Shown: positions 42,053-52,899 of the stretch, one piece after another
How the letters are laid out: each line of letters opens with the position of its first letter
Position numbering within the stretch: position 1 is the stretch's first letter
Assembly: GCA_030710605.1 (NCBI GenBank)
Contig: CP092871.1
Span: forward strand, 65,057,887-65,121,886
From: Cordylochernes scorpioides
Lineage: Eukaryota > Arthropoda > Arachnida > Pseudoscorpiones > Chernetidae
Reading direction: 5' to 3'
Length of the DNA: 64,000 bases
Program-made: the position numbers and the translations under genes
Notes under the pieces: model-generated
The model's input: only the letters and a program-made list of their open reading frames with translations
Database searches by the model: none
Told to the model about the DNA's origin: nothing

Positions 42053-42616
42053 TTATTTCTTTATGACACCTAATTTACTCATTTTTTCAAGTTCCTCTCT
42101 AACTGGCTCTCTCATGGCCAAGGGGAGTATTCTTGCTGTATATACCTGGGGAATGGCATCCTCCTTAATAAGGATAGATTGTTTATTTTTAAGAAGTCCA
42201 ACTCCTTCAAAAACATCTTTGTATTTATTCAAAATAACCTCAGACGAGATATTATTTATGCATTGATGGAGGGAATTAACTTTTCCGATTAATCCAAATC
42301 TAGAACAATCTTTTAATCCCAAAATTGGTACAGTCTGACATTTAACCACAACAAATTTCGAGTTACTCTTTTTACTTTGGAATTGGCATTCAAGTTCTAC
42401 CTCACCCACTATTGGTATTCTTTCTTTAGTGTAGGTAAATATATTTTCATTGGTTGGTGTGATCACATATTTTCCTTGCAGAAATTTTAGTGATGCTAAT
42501 GGTAATATATTAACACCCGCACCGGTATCAATTTTAAAGTTTATAGGGTGCCCTTGTATATAGATGGTTTCAAACCAGCCATCTTTTAATATATTATCAA
42601 CCGAGAGTACATGCAT
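42053..42616 (-). CDS. pol: gypsy C protease and RT start
   Basis: Protease active site FKIDTGAGVNILPL near residues 27-40 and PILGLKDCSRFGLI, then the pre-RT region LPLAMREPVREELEKMSKLGVI, all of the K02A2.6-like type. The protease catalytic triplet is intact. Stop at 42053 by frameshift. Confidence 0.85.
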   Translation of the reverse strand: MHVLSVDNILKDGWFETIYIQGHPINFKIDTGAGVNILPLASLKFLQGKYVITPTNENIFTYTKERIPIVGEVELECQFQSKKSNSKFVVVKCQTVPILGLKDCSRFGLIGKVNSLHQCINNISSEVILNKYKDVFEGVGLLKNKQSILIKEDAIPQVYTARILPLAMREPVREELEKMSKLGVIKK

Positions 42617-43400
42617 ATATATATATCATTTTCAGCAATGTCATGTACTATTTTATTTTTACAGCATTTTGCATAATGATTAGGTTTTTTGCATTTATGG
42701 CATTGTTTACGGTATGCTGGGCAATTACCATACTCATGTTTTGAGGCACATTTTCCACAAGCCTTGAACAATTTATGATTTTTCTTTACAAATTTATGCT
42801 CTGTATTTTTATTACTAGATGTTTCTTTATGACTAGATAGCTTATCCACAGTTACCTCTTCCTTTATTTCCTTTAATTGTGTCCTGGATGATTCTACAGC
42901 TCGTCCTAGGGCTATTGCTTTTGATAAAGTTAAATCAGGATCTTAAAGATACCTTTCCGTTAAATTTTTGTCCAGTACTCCCAGAACTATTCTATCTCTA
43001 ATTAATGATTCTGTAAGATCGCCAAAATCACAATCTACAGCTTTATTTTTTACTTTTGTGACAAAGTCATCAAAAGATTGATTTTTTTCTTGAACTTCCG
43101 AAAAAAGTTATATCTTCTATAAATCACATTTTTTAATGGTTTAAAATGGTTATCAAATTTCTCCAGGATTTCAGTAATTGTAGGGTTAGTTAATGTTTCT
43201 TGCAAGCCAAAGGTTTTATATATATTTAAAGCGTCATCACCTATGTTATGTAAAAGAATGGCGCGTTGCTGTTTAACTGGCTTAGTTTATAGTTGTATGG
43301 CGTCCGAATATAATAAAAATTTAAACTTCCATGTTTCCCATGCTTCTGCATTATTTGTAGTTAATTCAAATTGAGATGGAGGTTTAAAATGATCCATTGT
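42586..43400 (-). pseudogene. gag: gypsy C Gag
   Basis: Start near 43397 (MDHFKPPSQFELTTNNAEAW), capsid region with stops and a frameshift near 42950-43290, then two knuckles at 42645-42770 (CGKCASKHEYGNC and CHKCKKPNHYAKC). Similar in plan to B Gag. Confidence 0.8.
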
Positions 43401-43533
43401 TCCAAATTTTGTATAATCTATTTTTTCAAATTGAAAAAAATAAAAAAATTACTTACTTTAGAGGTATAAACTTTTCTTTTACTTCGTTTGCTTCGAAATT
43501 TTTAAGCCTTTTCTTCGTTTTCCGCTGCCACCA

Positions 43534-43721
43534 TGTTACGTAGCAGTTGTGGTTTTCTATCAATTATATTTTATTAATTAATTACCACCCTTTAATTGTA
43601 ATAAATTTTATTTACTACAAGCATGGCTGCCCTTGTTCTACGCTATATTTCTATATATCACAACATCAATAAACATGGTCAAAAGTCAATAAAAATAACA
43701 TAATAATCTTTTTATGTTACA
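43534..43721 (-). repeat. gypsy C 5' LTR
   Basis: 188 bp; adjacent minus-strand TGGTGGCAGCG at 43523-43533 is the primer-binding site, same as in B. Confidence 0.9.
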
Positions 43722-43757
43722 GTGACCACGACATTAAGATTGATGATCCCCCATAAG

Positions 43758-44771
43758 ATCCTGTCTTCAGGAAATTCCTATATACAATTCCTATTTTGAA
43801 TTAGAATAACACCACCTGTGATGCCCATTGACCACTTCGAACTGATAGTTTTTCCAAATTCATTTCCTTTTAAGGTGTCAGCAGGATTACTGATAGTCAC
43901 AGACCCGTCTTGAAACGATCCGTTCAGGATGTACGTCACAGAATTCAGTACGTTGCCCTCTGACCATTTGCAATAAACCATTATGTTCACACACCAACAT
44001 CAAGAGATATTATCCTTGCGCTACACACTTCATTGGCATGACACTCGTCCCATTTTCTCTCCATCCCAAACGAGAAACCTTCTGAGGACTCCAGTGACCC
44101 AATTTGGATCATCCTACCAAATTGTTCGCCAGGACCAAGTATTCATTCCTCAAACGCACCCTACCATATTCCAACATTCATTCCTTATAATCCCTGAGCA
44201 CCTTTTAAACACCCCTTTTTTACGTTCCCTATGGAAAGTACGGTACAGAAGGATGCTCAGCCCATCATCAATCCACCAACACTCCAGCGCAGGAGATCCT
44301 CTCACGCACAGAACACTCCCACAAACAGATACACAGTCGTAGCCACATCACACAGGTTCGTATCCTGCTACATTAAAAACTTTATTATCTTTGTATTATA
44401 TATCAGACTTAATGTTGTGTTAATCCCTACTTGTATATATTTTAGTATAATATCACAAAAATTTCCAATTTTGTACATAGTATCAGAATTCAATTATAAA
44501 ATTGCCTCCCAATCTCAACTAAATAATTTTAAATTCATTTTAAATTTATTTATCCCACACAGGTTCCATCTGTTATAATTTGTATAATTAATGCCCAAGA
44601 GATATAATTTATTTTCGTCAAAAGAAGTATGTAAATATGTTAAGCTTGTGTTAAAATGTAAATATGCAAATTCATCCATCTATAAAAACTGTACAAAAAT
44701 AAAGGTGGCAGACATCGCAGTGTGCGCTTGGCATAACGGTTGCGTCTTTTCATTTGACCACGACATATATA
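43758..44771 (+). other. gypsy A2 3' untranslated region
   Basis: After the split end of ORF3. No supported gene; an open stretch of 70 codons on the minus strand at 43778-43990 and one on the plus strand at 44231-44578 have no recognisable family. Confidence 0.4.
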
Positions 44772-45104
44772 TGTTATGAATATTTTGTTTGTTGTTAGAT
44801 AAGGGGTTGATAAGACAAAGGATCGATAAGATAAAAAAAAGATAATTATTTTACCGTCAAGTAGCTTTTATTTTCAATTACTTGAGGAAATATTACACAT
44901 TAGTTAGTTTCACATTATATATAATTTATAAAGTTAATCCTATATTAGTGATTTAAAAGGATAGATATGTTAACTACGCATATTTACAACAAAACTGAAA
45001 GTCTTTCTAAAACGATGATAACAAAAGTAAAATTATCAATGAATAAAATAAAATATATATATTTTAAAATATAGAAATATTTGAGTTTTTAGATTATATA
45101 ATAT
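44772..45104 (-). repeat. gypsy H 3' LTR
   Basis: TGTTATGAATATTTTG onwards, with AGATTATATAATAT at the inner end. A purine run (minus strand CCACAGGGGGAAA) borders it. Differs from the right LTR by several substitutions and indels, including a missing GGGTTGAAGTGCAGTCG segment, so H is old. Confidence 0.85.
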
Positions 45105-45590
45105 TTCCCCCTGTGGAAAAGATTTAAAAAAATTGAAATTTTAAAATAAAATTGGTAATTAAAAATAATTAATTAAACGAAATCAATAAATCTATAGAAA
45201 TAATTAAAAATGAAACAATAAAAATCAATATCCACATTTTTTCAAAATAAACAAAAGAAAGTTTGTTTACAAATAATTTATAAAATTATGAAATTATAAT
45301 AAAAGTTTATATAAGAAATATTAATGGGCAAGTCATATGAAATATGGATATGAAGCAAAAAAAGGTGTTTGAAATTTGAGTAATTATGACATTATGCTAG
45401 TTACACTTCAAAATATCAAAAAGCAGTAGAAAATGTTATTTTTACAAAATGTAGCTCAAAAAGAAATTGTTTCTGATATATTAACATTTAAATGTATGTG
45501 ATATAATATATAAAAGTATTTATTAATAATAGTTGAGTAATGAAATGCTAATAGATGTATGGAGTGACATTAAGTTATTTGTGAAGGCTT
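45105..45590. other. gypsy H 3' noncoding AT-rich stretch
   Basis: Very AT-rich; no ORF, no repeat recognised. Confidence 0.5.
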
Positions 45591-46740
45591 AAGAATTGGT
45601 GCTGATATTTTTTCTTCATTATCCATGTCCAAAATATGGCCTTCCTGTAAAAAACATGGTGTATCATCAATATCTATCAACTTTGTGTTAGAAATTTGAT
45701 TTGCTATTAAGTCATTTTCTATGTTAGTGCAATAGTGAAGTAGAAAATCTGCTTCTGGGTAAAATAATTTAAGCTTATTAGAGTGTATAATTTCTGTTTG
45801 TTTTCTTTGGGGTAAATTGGGCTTTTTAATTTCGTATGTGACTGGAGAAAGTTGTTTTAAAATTGTAAATGGGCCTATATATCTTTGAGTTAATTTACCA
45901 GTGTTTGGATAAATAAAGTTTTAACTAATACCTGATCTCCTTCTTTAAAAATGGGTTCTGGGTGTTTAATATCATAAAGTTATTTGCTGTGTTCATGAGG
46001 TTTTATGGTTCTTTCAATGGCTACTTTTCTTGCCTTTTCTATTGGTGTATGTGTTTCTTTGTCATGTTCTATATACTGTGGTTGTATTCCATAGTATACG
46101 AATTTAGGTGTAAAGCCTGTTGTGGTATGTACTGTTTCATTATAGCTTTCAGTAATTTTAGGAATATAATTTGTCCAAGGAATCTTTAAATTAGCATTAT
46201 ATTCACATCTTAACCTATTAATGATAGTGGAATTTAGTCTTTCTACTTTTGCATTTGTTTCTGGGTGATGAGCACTGGTGAGTAGATGCTTAACATTATT
46301 TCTATCTAAAAAGTGTTTAAATTTATCGCTAAGAAGAGCTACATTCCTGTCAGTTATTAATATTTCAGGTTTATTAATTTGGAATAAATTTCTCAAACAA
46401 GTTATATATGAATCAGTTGATACATATTTAGTTGGAAATGCCCAAAGGAATGGTGATCTACTATCATATGGATACTGTGTCTTGTTGTCCCATAATTATG
46501 TAACCCGCCCAATGTATCTAGAGAAAAAATGTGATTGGGGTGTGTAGCTATTGGCATCTGTTGTAGTGGTCCATAAACAATTCTGTTATCCCTAGACTTG
46601 TTAAACTGGCAAGTTTCGCAATGTTTGGTGTAATTAGCAATATCCCTAGTCATATGTGGCCAATAATAGTGTGGAGAAATATTTTTAATCATTTGAGTTG
46701 TTCCAATATGTCCATGCTTTGTATGTACTTTGCTTAATAA
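45591..46740 (-). pseudogene. pol: gypsy H integrase
   Basis: Zinc domain end YTKHCETCQFNKS and FSLDTLGGLHNYG in 46402-46692, core ILITDRNVALLS and NAKVERLNSTI in 45980-46396, GPF module TGKLTQRYIGPFTILKQL near 45880 and an extended C-terminal tail of about 75 residues to 45593. Frameshifts at about 46400 and 45920. All three catalytic acids are present. Confidence 0.85.
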
Positions 46741-46797
46741 TTTGTAGTCTTAGTGTCTGTGGTACATAAGCTCTTTTAAAACCCTCTTTATTTATTA

Positions 46798-48150
46798 TAC
46801 GAGGGCCATCCAATAAATAGGTTTCCCTTTTTTAACGAATAAACAACATTATTTACAATTATGCAGTTATTTTATTTTCATTATACAACTTATAGGCTAC
46901 TTCTCTACATAATCACCATTTCTGTCCAAACATTTTTGGTACCGTTGTAGCAATTTTTTGATACCACTGTTGTGCCAAGCCGTGTCCTGTCTTCGTAGCC
47001 AGTGGTTCGCCTCCGCCTGCACTTCGTCATCATTCGCAAAGTGCTTGCCTCCAAGGTGCAACTTGAGTGCTAGAAAAAGATGGAAGTCGCTTGGGGCAAA
47101 ATCCGGAGAATAAGGTGGATGTGTGAAAATTTCCCATTTGAAGTTTCCAGCAACGTTTGGGTCGTTCGAGCTGCGTGAGGGCGAGCATTGTCATGGACGA
47201 GTAACACTTTCCGAGACAAAAGTCCAGGATGTTTCCGTTTTATTGCATCTCTGAGTTTAGTAAGGACTTCGCAGTACCTCGCAGCGTTAACCGTAGTGTT
47301 TAGGGGCAGGTAGTCAACCAATAAAACACCCTTACAGTCCCAAAAGACGATAGCCATAACTTTGCCTGCGGAGATTGTGACCTTCGCCTTTTTTTAGCAC
47401 TTTCCTCAGGCTTCTTTCACACCATGCTTTGTCGTTTTGTTTCTGAAGTTGAATGATGCACCCAGATTTCATCTCCAGTGACAATACGGGAAAACAGTTG
47501 ATCTCCATCTTTCGACGCATTTCCAGGAAAGCTCGGGCTGCATCCATCCGTTGTTGCTTATGATTTTCCGAGAGCAAACTCGGGACCCATTTCTGCATCT
47601 TGCGCTGACTTTGCGAATATTCAAAACATCTGACATGATTGTTCCAATCGAAGAGCGTCCAATTTCGATTCCAGGAGGCAGTCGAATCATTATTTCGTCA
47701 ATGGTGACGCGGGCGATCTGCTTCCACCACATTCCAAACAGTAGCAACGGCTGCATTGTCCGTAGCAGTAAAAGGGCCTGCCGCTTCGCTCGTCATCATG
47801 CACGTTTTTCCGTCCTTCCAAGAAACATGAACGCCATCGGCAAACCATTTGGATGCTCATACATCCTTCACCATACACTGACACTAAATTGCGATGAATA
47901 TTGACCGCAGTTTTATTTTTCGCCGTGAAAAAACGAATTACAGAACGGCGTTCGCAAGTGGACACGTTCACTAGTGGTAGCTCCATGGAAACTGAAGAGC
48001 TACGGACTTGCGCGTACGAGTAGCGTGATTTGAAGGTCACGCGCTTCCAACGCATCCTAGTGACCATTTCTTACATTACTAACTAATTTTTACAACGTTT
48101 CGTTCGCAGAAAAAAAAATAGAGAAACTTATTTATTGGATGTCCCTCGTA
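46798..48150 (-). mobile_element. mariner J, full length, inserted in H
   Basis: 1353 bp with terminal inverted repeats TACGAGGGCCATCCAATAA and its imperfect reverse complement at 48132-48150, flanked by TA at 46796-46797 and 48151-48152. Contains a broken transposase gene. Confidence 0.9.
46885..47983 (-). pseudogene. mariner J transposase
   Basis: Start MELPLVNVSTCERRSVIRFF; HTH region, DDERSGRP, then frameshifts at about 47720, 47480, 47385 and 47115. VLLVHDNARPHAART and HPPYSPDFAPSDFHLF give a DD34D spacing. C-terminus DRNGDYVEK. Multiple frameshifts make it inactive. Confidence 0.88.
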
Positions 48151-49500
48151 TAAAGGCCATTTTGGATTTCAATTTTAGCACTACTAATTTGTTCAGTTGA
48201 TTGGTGTTCTTTTAACTCATTATATGTTAGGTAAAATGAGACGGGTGCTCTTGACAGCATGTCTGCTTCTATATTATTTAATCCTTTAATATGTTTAATG
48301 TCAGAGCTATATTGAGATAAAATTAAGGACCATCTAAATAATCTACCTTGTGGGTTTTTTACATTTTTGATCCATTTTAAAGGTAAGTGATTTGTGTGCA
48401 ATGTAAAATGTATGTTGTGTAGATATGTGTGAAACCTTTGTACTGAATTAATGATATCTAGTGTTTCAATTTCTGAGGCAGTATAATTCTGTTCATAAGG
48501 GTGAAGTTTTCTTGAAAAGTAACCTATGGGGTGTAAAATGCCTTGTTCATCCGGTTGTTTAAGAACTCCTGCTACTCTTAGACTTGACGCGTCTGTGAAT
48601 AAATGACATGGTTTTGATGGGTCATAAATATATAGTACAAGTTGTGATATGAGTGAATTTTAAGTGTTTGGAAGGCTTGTTCATGTTTCGCACTCCATAA
48701 CCAAGGAGCATTTTTTAACAAAAGTTCATTCAAAGGTGACCTAATTTGCGCATAATAGGGAATAAATTTATTATATATTTTTATGGTGCCTAAAAATATC
48801 TGTAAAGTTTCAATATTATATGGTCTATTTAATTTTAAAATTGCTTCAATATTTGTGTTATTTGGTGTATATTTTCCTGAGTTAATAGTATACCCTAAGA
48901 ATTGTATTTCTTTTTGTAAAAAATTGCATTTATTGAGATTGAGCTTTATATCCTCTTGTTCGAATATACCTAATATGTCATATAAATGTTTAATGTGTTC
49001 TTCATAAGTTTTGGAGTGTATAATAATATCATCAAAATAATTTAAGGCATAGTGTATGTTATGTGTGTTTAGTGAATATTGGTTTCATAATTCTTTCAAA
49101 TTGTGAAGGGTGCATTTTTTAAACCATATGGAAGTCTGTTCCATTCATAACATCCTAATTGTGTTACAAATGAAGTTTTATGTCTATCTTTTTCATCTAT
49201 GGGTATATGCCAGAATGCATTTTTAACATCTAGAATAGTATATATTTTTGATTGTGATAACCTATCTATAATTTGTTCTATAAGTGGAATTGGGGTATGT
49301 TCTGGAACTGTTTTTTGATTAAGTTTTCTATAATATATACAGAGTCTTGTGGGTGGTTTGGGGCATCAAATTTTTTATTCACTAATAATGCAGGAGAACT
49401 GTAGGGATTAGATGAGGGCCTAATAATATCATATTTTAATTATTCAGTTATTTGTTTTTTTATTTCAGCATTATTGTAAAAAGATGTCCTATATGGCTTT
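48151..49500 (-). pseudogene. pol: gypsy H RNase H and RT
   Basis: RNase H: TDASSLRVAGVLKQ, ASEIETLDII, HTNHLPLKWIKNVKNPQGR, EADMLSRAP. RT: YFDDIIIHSKTYEEHIKHL near 49010, FLGYTINSGKYTPN. Frameshifts near 48400, 48660, 49085 and beyond. Closely resembles A1 in motif wording (FRWSLxLSxYxxxIKxIKG). Dead copy. Confidence 0.8.
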
Positions 49501-50197
49501 TGTGCTATGGGAATATTGTCGCCTTTAAACGAATAGAGGTACACAGAGCTATTTCAGCAGGTTTTATTATTAAATTAAGACTCGCAAATTGAGTGATATC
49601 TTTCTCACTCTCTATCTAAAGAAAAGGAAGGAAATATATACAGTTACAAAATTTACATAACATCGAACTATTAAAATATTTACATATATTTGATAATTAA
49701 ACAATTACTTTGATTTCACTCTAAACAAATTTCGCGCGACAATTTTATCTAAAAGAAATATGCAAATTGGGTTAGTCTTTATGTATCCTCTATCAAAATT
49801 GTGTTTAGAGAAAACATTCTTATATTTAGGCAATATATCTGAAATTGTTTGATTAGAGAAATTTGGATTAATATCTACTTTACTAAAGTCTAAATATGAA
49901 TTATAATTTGTTATAGAGCCCGGTTGTCGCATACTGTGATACGAGTTAGAATCAATTATGGGATTTGAAGTAGAACTAATAAGTTTAACATTTGTAGTTG
50001 GTATATCGAAATAATTGAAATTACACAATGGGTTAATATTTAATTAATATTTAAAAGAGATGAATTTTTAACATAGTATGGGTCTGGAATACATAGGGTA
50101 GTGGCATATAACTTCTGATTATCAGTTTTTGGATTAAAATAATACAATAATATATAATTTTGGAAAAGAAGGTTTTTTGAAAAATCTATTTGTAACT
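49501..50197 (-). pseudogene. pol: gypsy H pre-RT and protease end
   Basis: 49705-50028 carries ISDILPKYKNVFSKHNFDRG, the segment before the RT fingers, as in A1 (LHNYQHIFSENKFD). 50029-50197 encodes a likely protease end. The upstream half continues at 54607, after BEL I. Confidence 0.65.
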
Positions 50198-50571
50198 ATT
50201 GCGATTTCACCGCCACTCTGTGTTGTGACGACGATCTAAATTCTATAGAGGTAGTCACTCACCTCTATTCTTGGTCGGCGGGGTTGAAGGTTCAAAATTA
50301 AGGTGTCGCTGCTTATAACACTATTAAAATATTAGACGAAAACAGGAGGGAAAATTATATTATTACAATTTAAGAAAATAAGTAAAGTATTATTTAATTA
50401 ATTATATATTTAAATATTTACACTAAAATAATCGGAGATCAGGGCAAATTCTAGCGTTCGAATGTTGTTTACAGGTTCTTCTGTTATTGTTTTTTCATTT
50501 TTGCCGCTGCATCCCCGTAGCCGCTTCCGCCGGCCTCCCATTGGCTGCTTCGGACGGCTTCTTTTCCAACA
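50198..50571 (-). repeat. BEL I 3' LTR
   Basis: ATTGCGATTTCACC to TTTTCCAACA on the plus strand. By eye three substitutions and two indels from the right copy. Minus-strand purine tract AAAGGTGGGAGAAA (50572-50585) adjoins it. Confidence 0.93.
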
Positions 50572-51247
50572 TTTCTCCCACCTTTGAGTTGGCGTCTCGA
50601 CGACTCAAACATGGAAAGGAAAAGTTCAGTAGATCCAATCGGTTGGGTCTCTTGATGGGCCGTCCGTAACTTGACACAACATTCGGGGTTTCAATGTGAT
50701 GTTGCTCTTGTTGTGAAGTCAAAGGGTCCTCTTCATTTGTCAATCGAACTTCTTGTGTGGGAGATCGCTCCGTTAGAGGGTCTCGACATCTTATCTCGGG
50801 CGTTATCTCTAAATTGTAGAGTGTTTGAATAGGTCGTATTTTATCACCTGATGAAGGTTTCACTTTCGCAACCCTCACAAGTCCATCTTTTCCTGGATAG
50901 AGTTGGATTATTCTGGTTAACGGCCAGTGTAGTCTCTTTAAACTCTCTTGTCCAATGAGCACCATGTCTCCCACCTTGAATGGTATGGTAGTCTTCAGGC
51001 GTCTCGTTTCTTGTCTCAGGAATCCAAACTATTCTATACGAAATCGTTCTCTAAGATCTTCTCGTACGCGTTTGATATATTGATATTTGCGGGAGAGGGT
51101 CTGGTTATCAATCAAGTCCAGGTCTGGAACGCCAACCTCTCTGACCTCATGTAAGAACAACGAAGGTGTCAATGGAGCGAGATCCTCACTTTCTTCAGTT
51201 AGGTAGGTCAGTGGGCGTGTGTTCATCAAGCTTTCGACGTCACACAT
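50495..51247 (-). pseudogene. pol: BEL I integrase C-terminal part, running into the LTR
   Basis: 51029-51247 has MCDVESLMNTRPLTYL after a one-base frameshift at about 51245. 50495-50974 has GDMVLIGQESLKRLHWPLTR, the conserved BEL/Pao C-terminal domain, and LYPGKDGLVRVAKV. The frame passes through the purine tract and 77 bases of LTR before stopping at 50495. Confidence 0.88.
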
Positions 51248-52485
51248 TACCGTGGAAGTTCTTCATATCCCAAGGAGGTTTGACCGAGAATCCTAAAGAG
51301 CAATTGTTTCATCATTCCAATCAAACGCTCCCACCATCCACCCCACCAAGGAGCACCAGGCGGTATGAATTTCCAGGTGATGTTTTTCAATGTGGGATCA
51401 CACTTTAATCTCGAAAAATCAATCTTCTTTATAGCATTAGCCATACCTTTGAAATTAGTCCCATTATCTGAATACACAATCAATGGTCGGCCTCTTCGAG
51501 AAATAAATCGGCTGAAAGCTTGGTGGAAGGCTTTCATAGAAAAAGATGTCACAAGTTCCAGATGAACTCCTCTATACACTGCACATGTGAAGATGACAAT
51601 CCATGCTTTTTTATTATTATTTAAGATAAGATGCCCAGTTAGTTCAACTCCTGCTATTTCGAAAACTGCAGCATCTCGGTCTTCTTCCTTTATTCCAATT
51701 TGTAAAAATGCTTTCTCAATATCGGAAGAGACACCTACTTCATATTTCCGGAATTTATTTAAAAGTCTTGGTATAATTTCTAGCAAATTGGGTCCCTTAT
51801 CCAGACAGTCATTCAGGGAAAGTTTACCTCTCTTCCGGGCCGGCGCATTGAATACTGGCCGTATTCTAGAAGTTTGACTGTTCCTTTTATACACTGGTCG
51901 ATGTGGCAGGTAGTGTACACCATCTAGTTTATCCTCTCTGGCATACTCGATTATCCCCTGTTTCATCCATTCTTCAAAGATCTGTCCATACTCATTCATG
52001 TCTCCAACCTCTTCAAGTTTTCTTCTTACAGAACTTAGTTGGTTTTCGGCTAGGTCTCTATTCGAAGGAATCCTTTCTTTGTCTTGCACCCAGGGTAGAG
52101 CTACCTCATAGCGCCCCTCGATATCTCGCGTCGTGGTGTGGGCGAAATGTTCCTCCATTTCAGCTTGTAATGACTGAGTCTTCTTCTCAACCTCCGCGTC
52201 AGAGACTCCAATTGCATCTAATTTCCACAAGTTTTCTAGATCCAAAGATAGAAGTGTGGTCACGCAAAGGGAGCTGGTGTCATCTCTCACCTCTGTTGGA
52301 GGAATCTTTCCCATCACAGTCCATCCTAGTTTGGTACGGATTGCCACCAGTCCAGATGAGATTCTTCTCTGATCATCAGTTAGCAATCTGCCGGCGATGT
52401 CCGCCCCTATAAGGACTTCTATACGGTCTCTCATCAAATCTGACACGTCGAGTTCTTCACTCCCTTCTAAAATGATATTGGACAC
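51247..52485 (-). CDS. pol: BEL I fused RT start and integrase core
   Basis: Open frame of 412 codons. Residues 20-60: DUF1758-like end (IGADIAGRLL, SGLVAIRTKLGWTVMGK). Then RT start (HRPVYK, RIRPVFNAPARKRG, DIEKAFLQIGI). At EDRDAAVFEIAGVEL it switches without losing frame to the integrase core: WIVIFTCAVYRGVHLELV, IVYSDNGTNFKG, FIPPGAPWWGGWWERLI. The RT YVDD box, RNase H and the integrase zinc domain are missing. Confidence 0.9.
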   Translation of the reverse strand: MSNIILEGSEELDVSDLMRDRIEVLIGADIAGRLLTDDQRRISSGLVAIRTKLGWTVMGKIPPTEVRDDTSSLCVTTLLSLDLENLWKLDAIGVSDAEVEKKTQSLQAEMEEHFAHTTTRDIEGRYEVALPWVQDKERIPSNRDLAENQLSSVRRKLEEVGDMNEYGQIFEEWMKQGIIEYAREDKLDGVHYLPHRPVYKRNSQTSRIRPVFNAPARKRGKLSLNDCLDKGPNLLEIIPRLLNKFRKYEVGVSSDIEKAFLQIGIKEEDRDAAVFEIAGVELTGHLILNNNKKAWIVIFTCAVYRGVHLELVTSFSMKAFHQAFSRFISRRGRPLIVYSDNGTNFKGMANAIKKIDFSRLKCDPTLKNITWKFIPPGAPWWGGWWERLIGMMKQLLFRILGQTSLGYEELPR

Positions 52486-52844
52486 ACCGGAGGTATACTT
52501 CCACAGATAAGGGGTTGACCTAGTGCTTCAAACTCACAGCGATAGGAATTATTGATGTCAGATAAATGAATGGTATAGACCTCATGTTCAACTACGTTGG
52601 TACTCGATCCTCCAAACAAGGAATGCCGAAAGAACTCTCTCCTAGATTGTTCGTATTCCATTTCCATTGCTGTGCTATGTAAAATATATGATCTTTGGGA
52701 TCCGGTGTCTATTATAGCCCGTACCGTCTTCTCCGTTCTGTTCCCTTTGAGGGTCACTCTCAAAGTAGGTAACAAGACGTCTGGGGAGGTTGATAAGTTG
52801 GCGAGAGGTTTCATCTTGCACCGTTGGAGGCTTAGAAGATCCAC
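52467..52844 (-). pseudogene. pol: BEL I aspartic protease (DUF1758-like)
   Basis: AIIDTGSQRSYI active site and FRHSLFGGSST downstream, standard for BEL/Pao in arthropods. Frameshift near 52480 separates it from the fused ORF. Confidence 0.9.
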
Positions 52845-52899
52845 CTCGATCTAAAATCAGTTTTGTGCACATGACATCCAGGTGGGAAGACATGTTGCA

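Larger units (their letters stand above)
21886..43721 (-). mobile_element. gypsy C, minus strand, hosting nested insertions
   Basis: LTRs at 21886-22072 and 43534-43721, flanked by target duplication GTGAC at 21881-21885 and 43722-43726. Removing the LINE D insertion (22832-41145 plus one 14-bp duplicate) leaves about 3.5 kb with integrase, RT fragment, protease and gag in order, shorter than a full gypsy because RT and RNase H are partly deleted at 41630. Confidence 0.9.

Noticed and set aside
43778-43990. 70-codon minus-strand ORF with protein-like composition
   Set aside because: No family recognised, lies in A2 3' region antisense; no second copy to support it.
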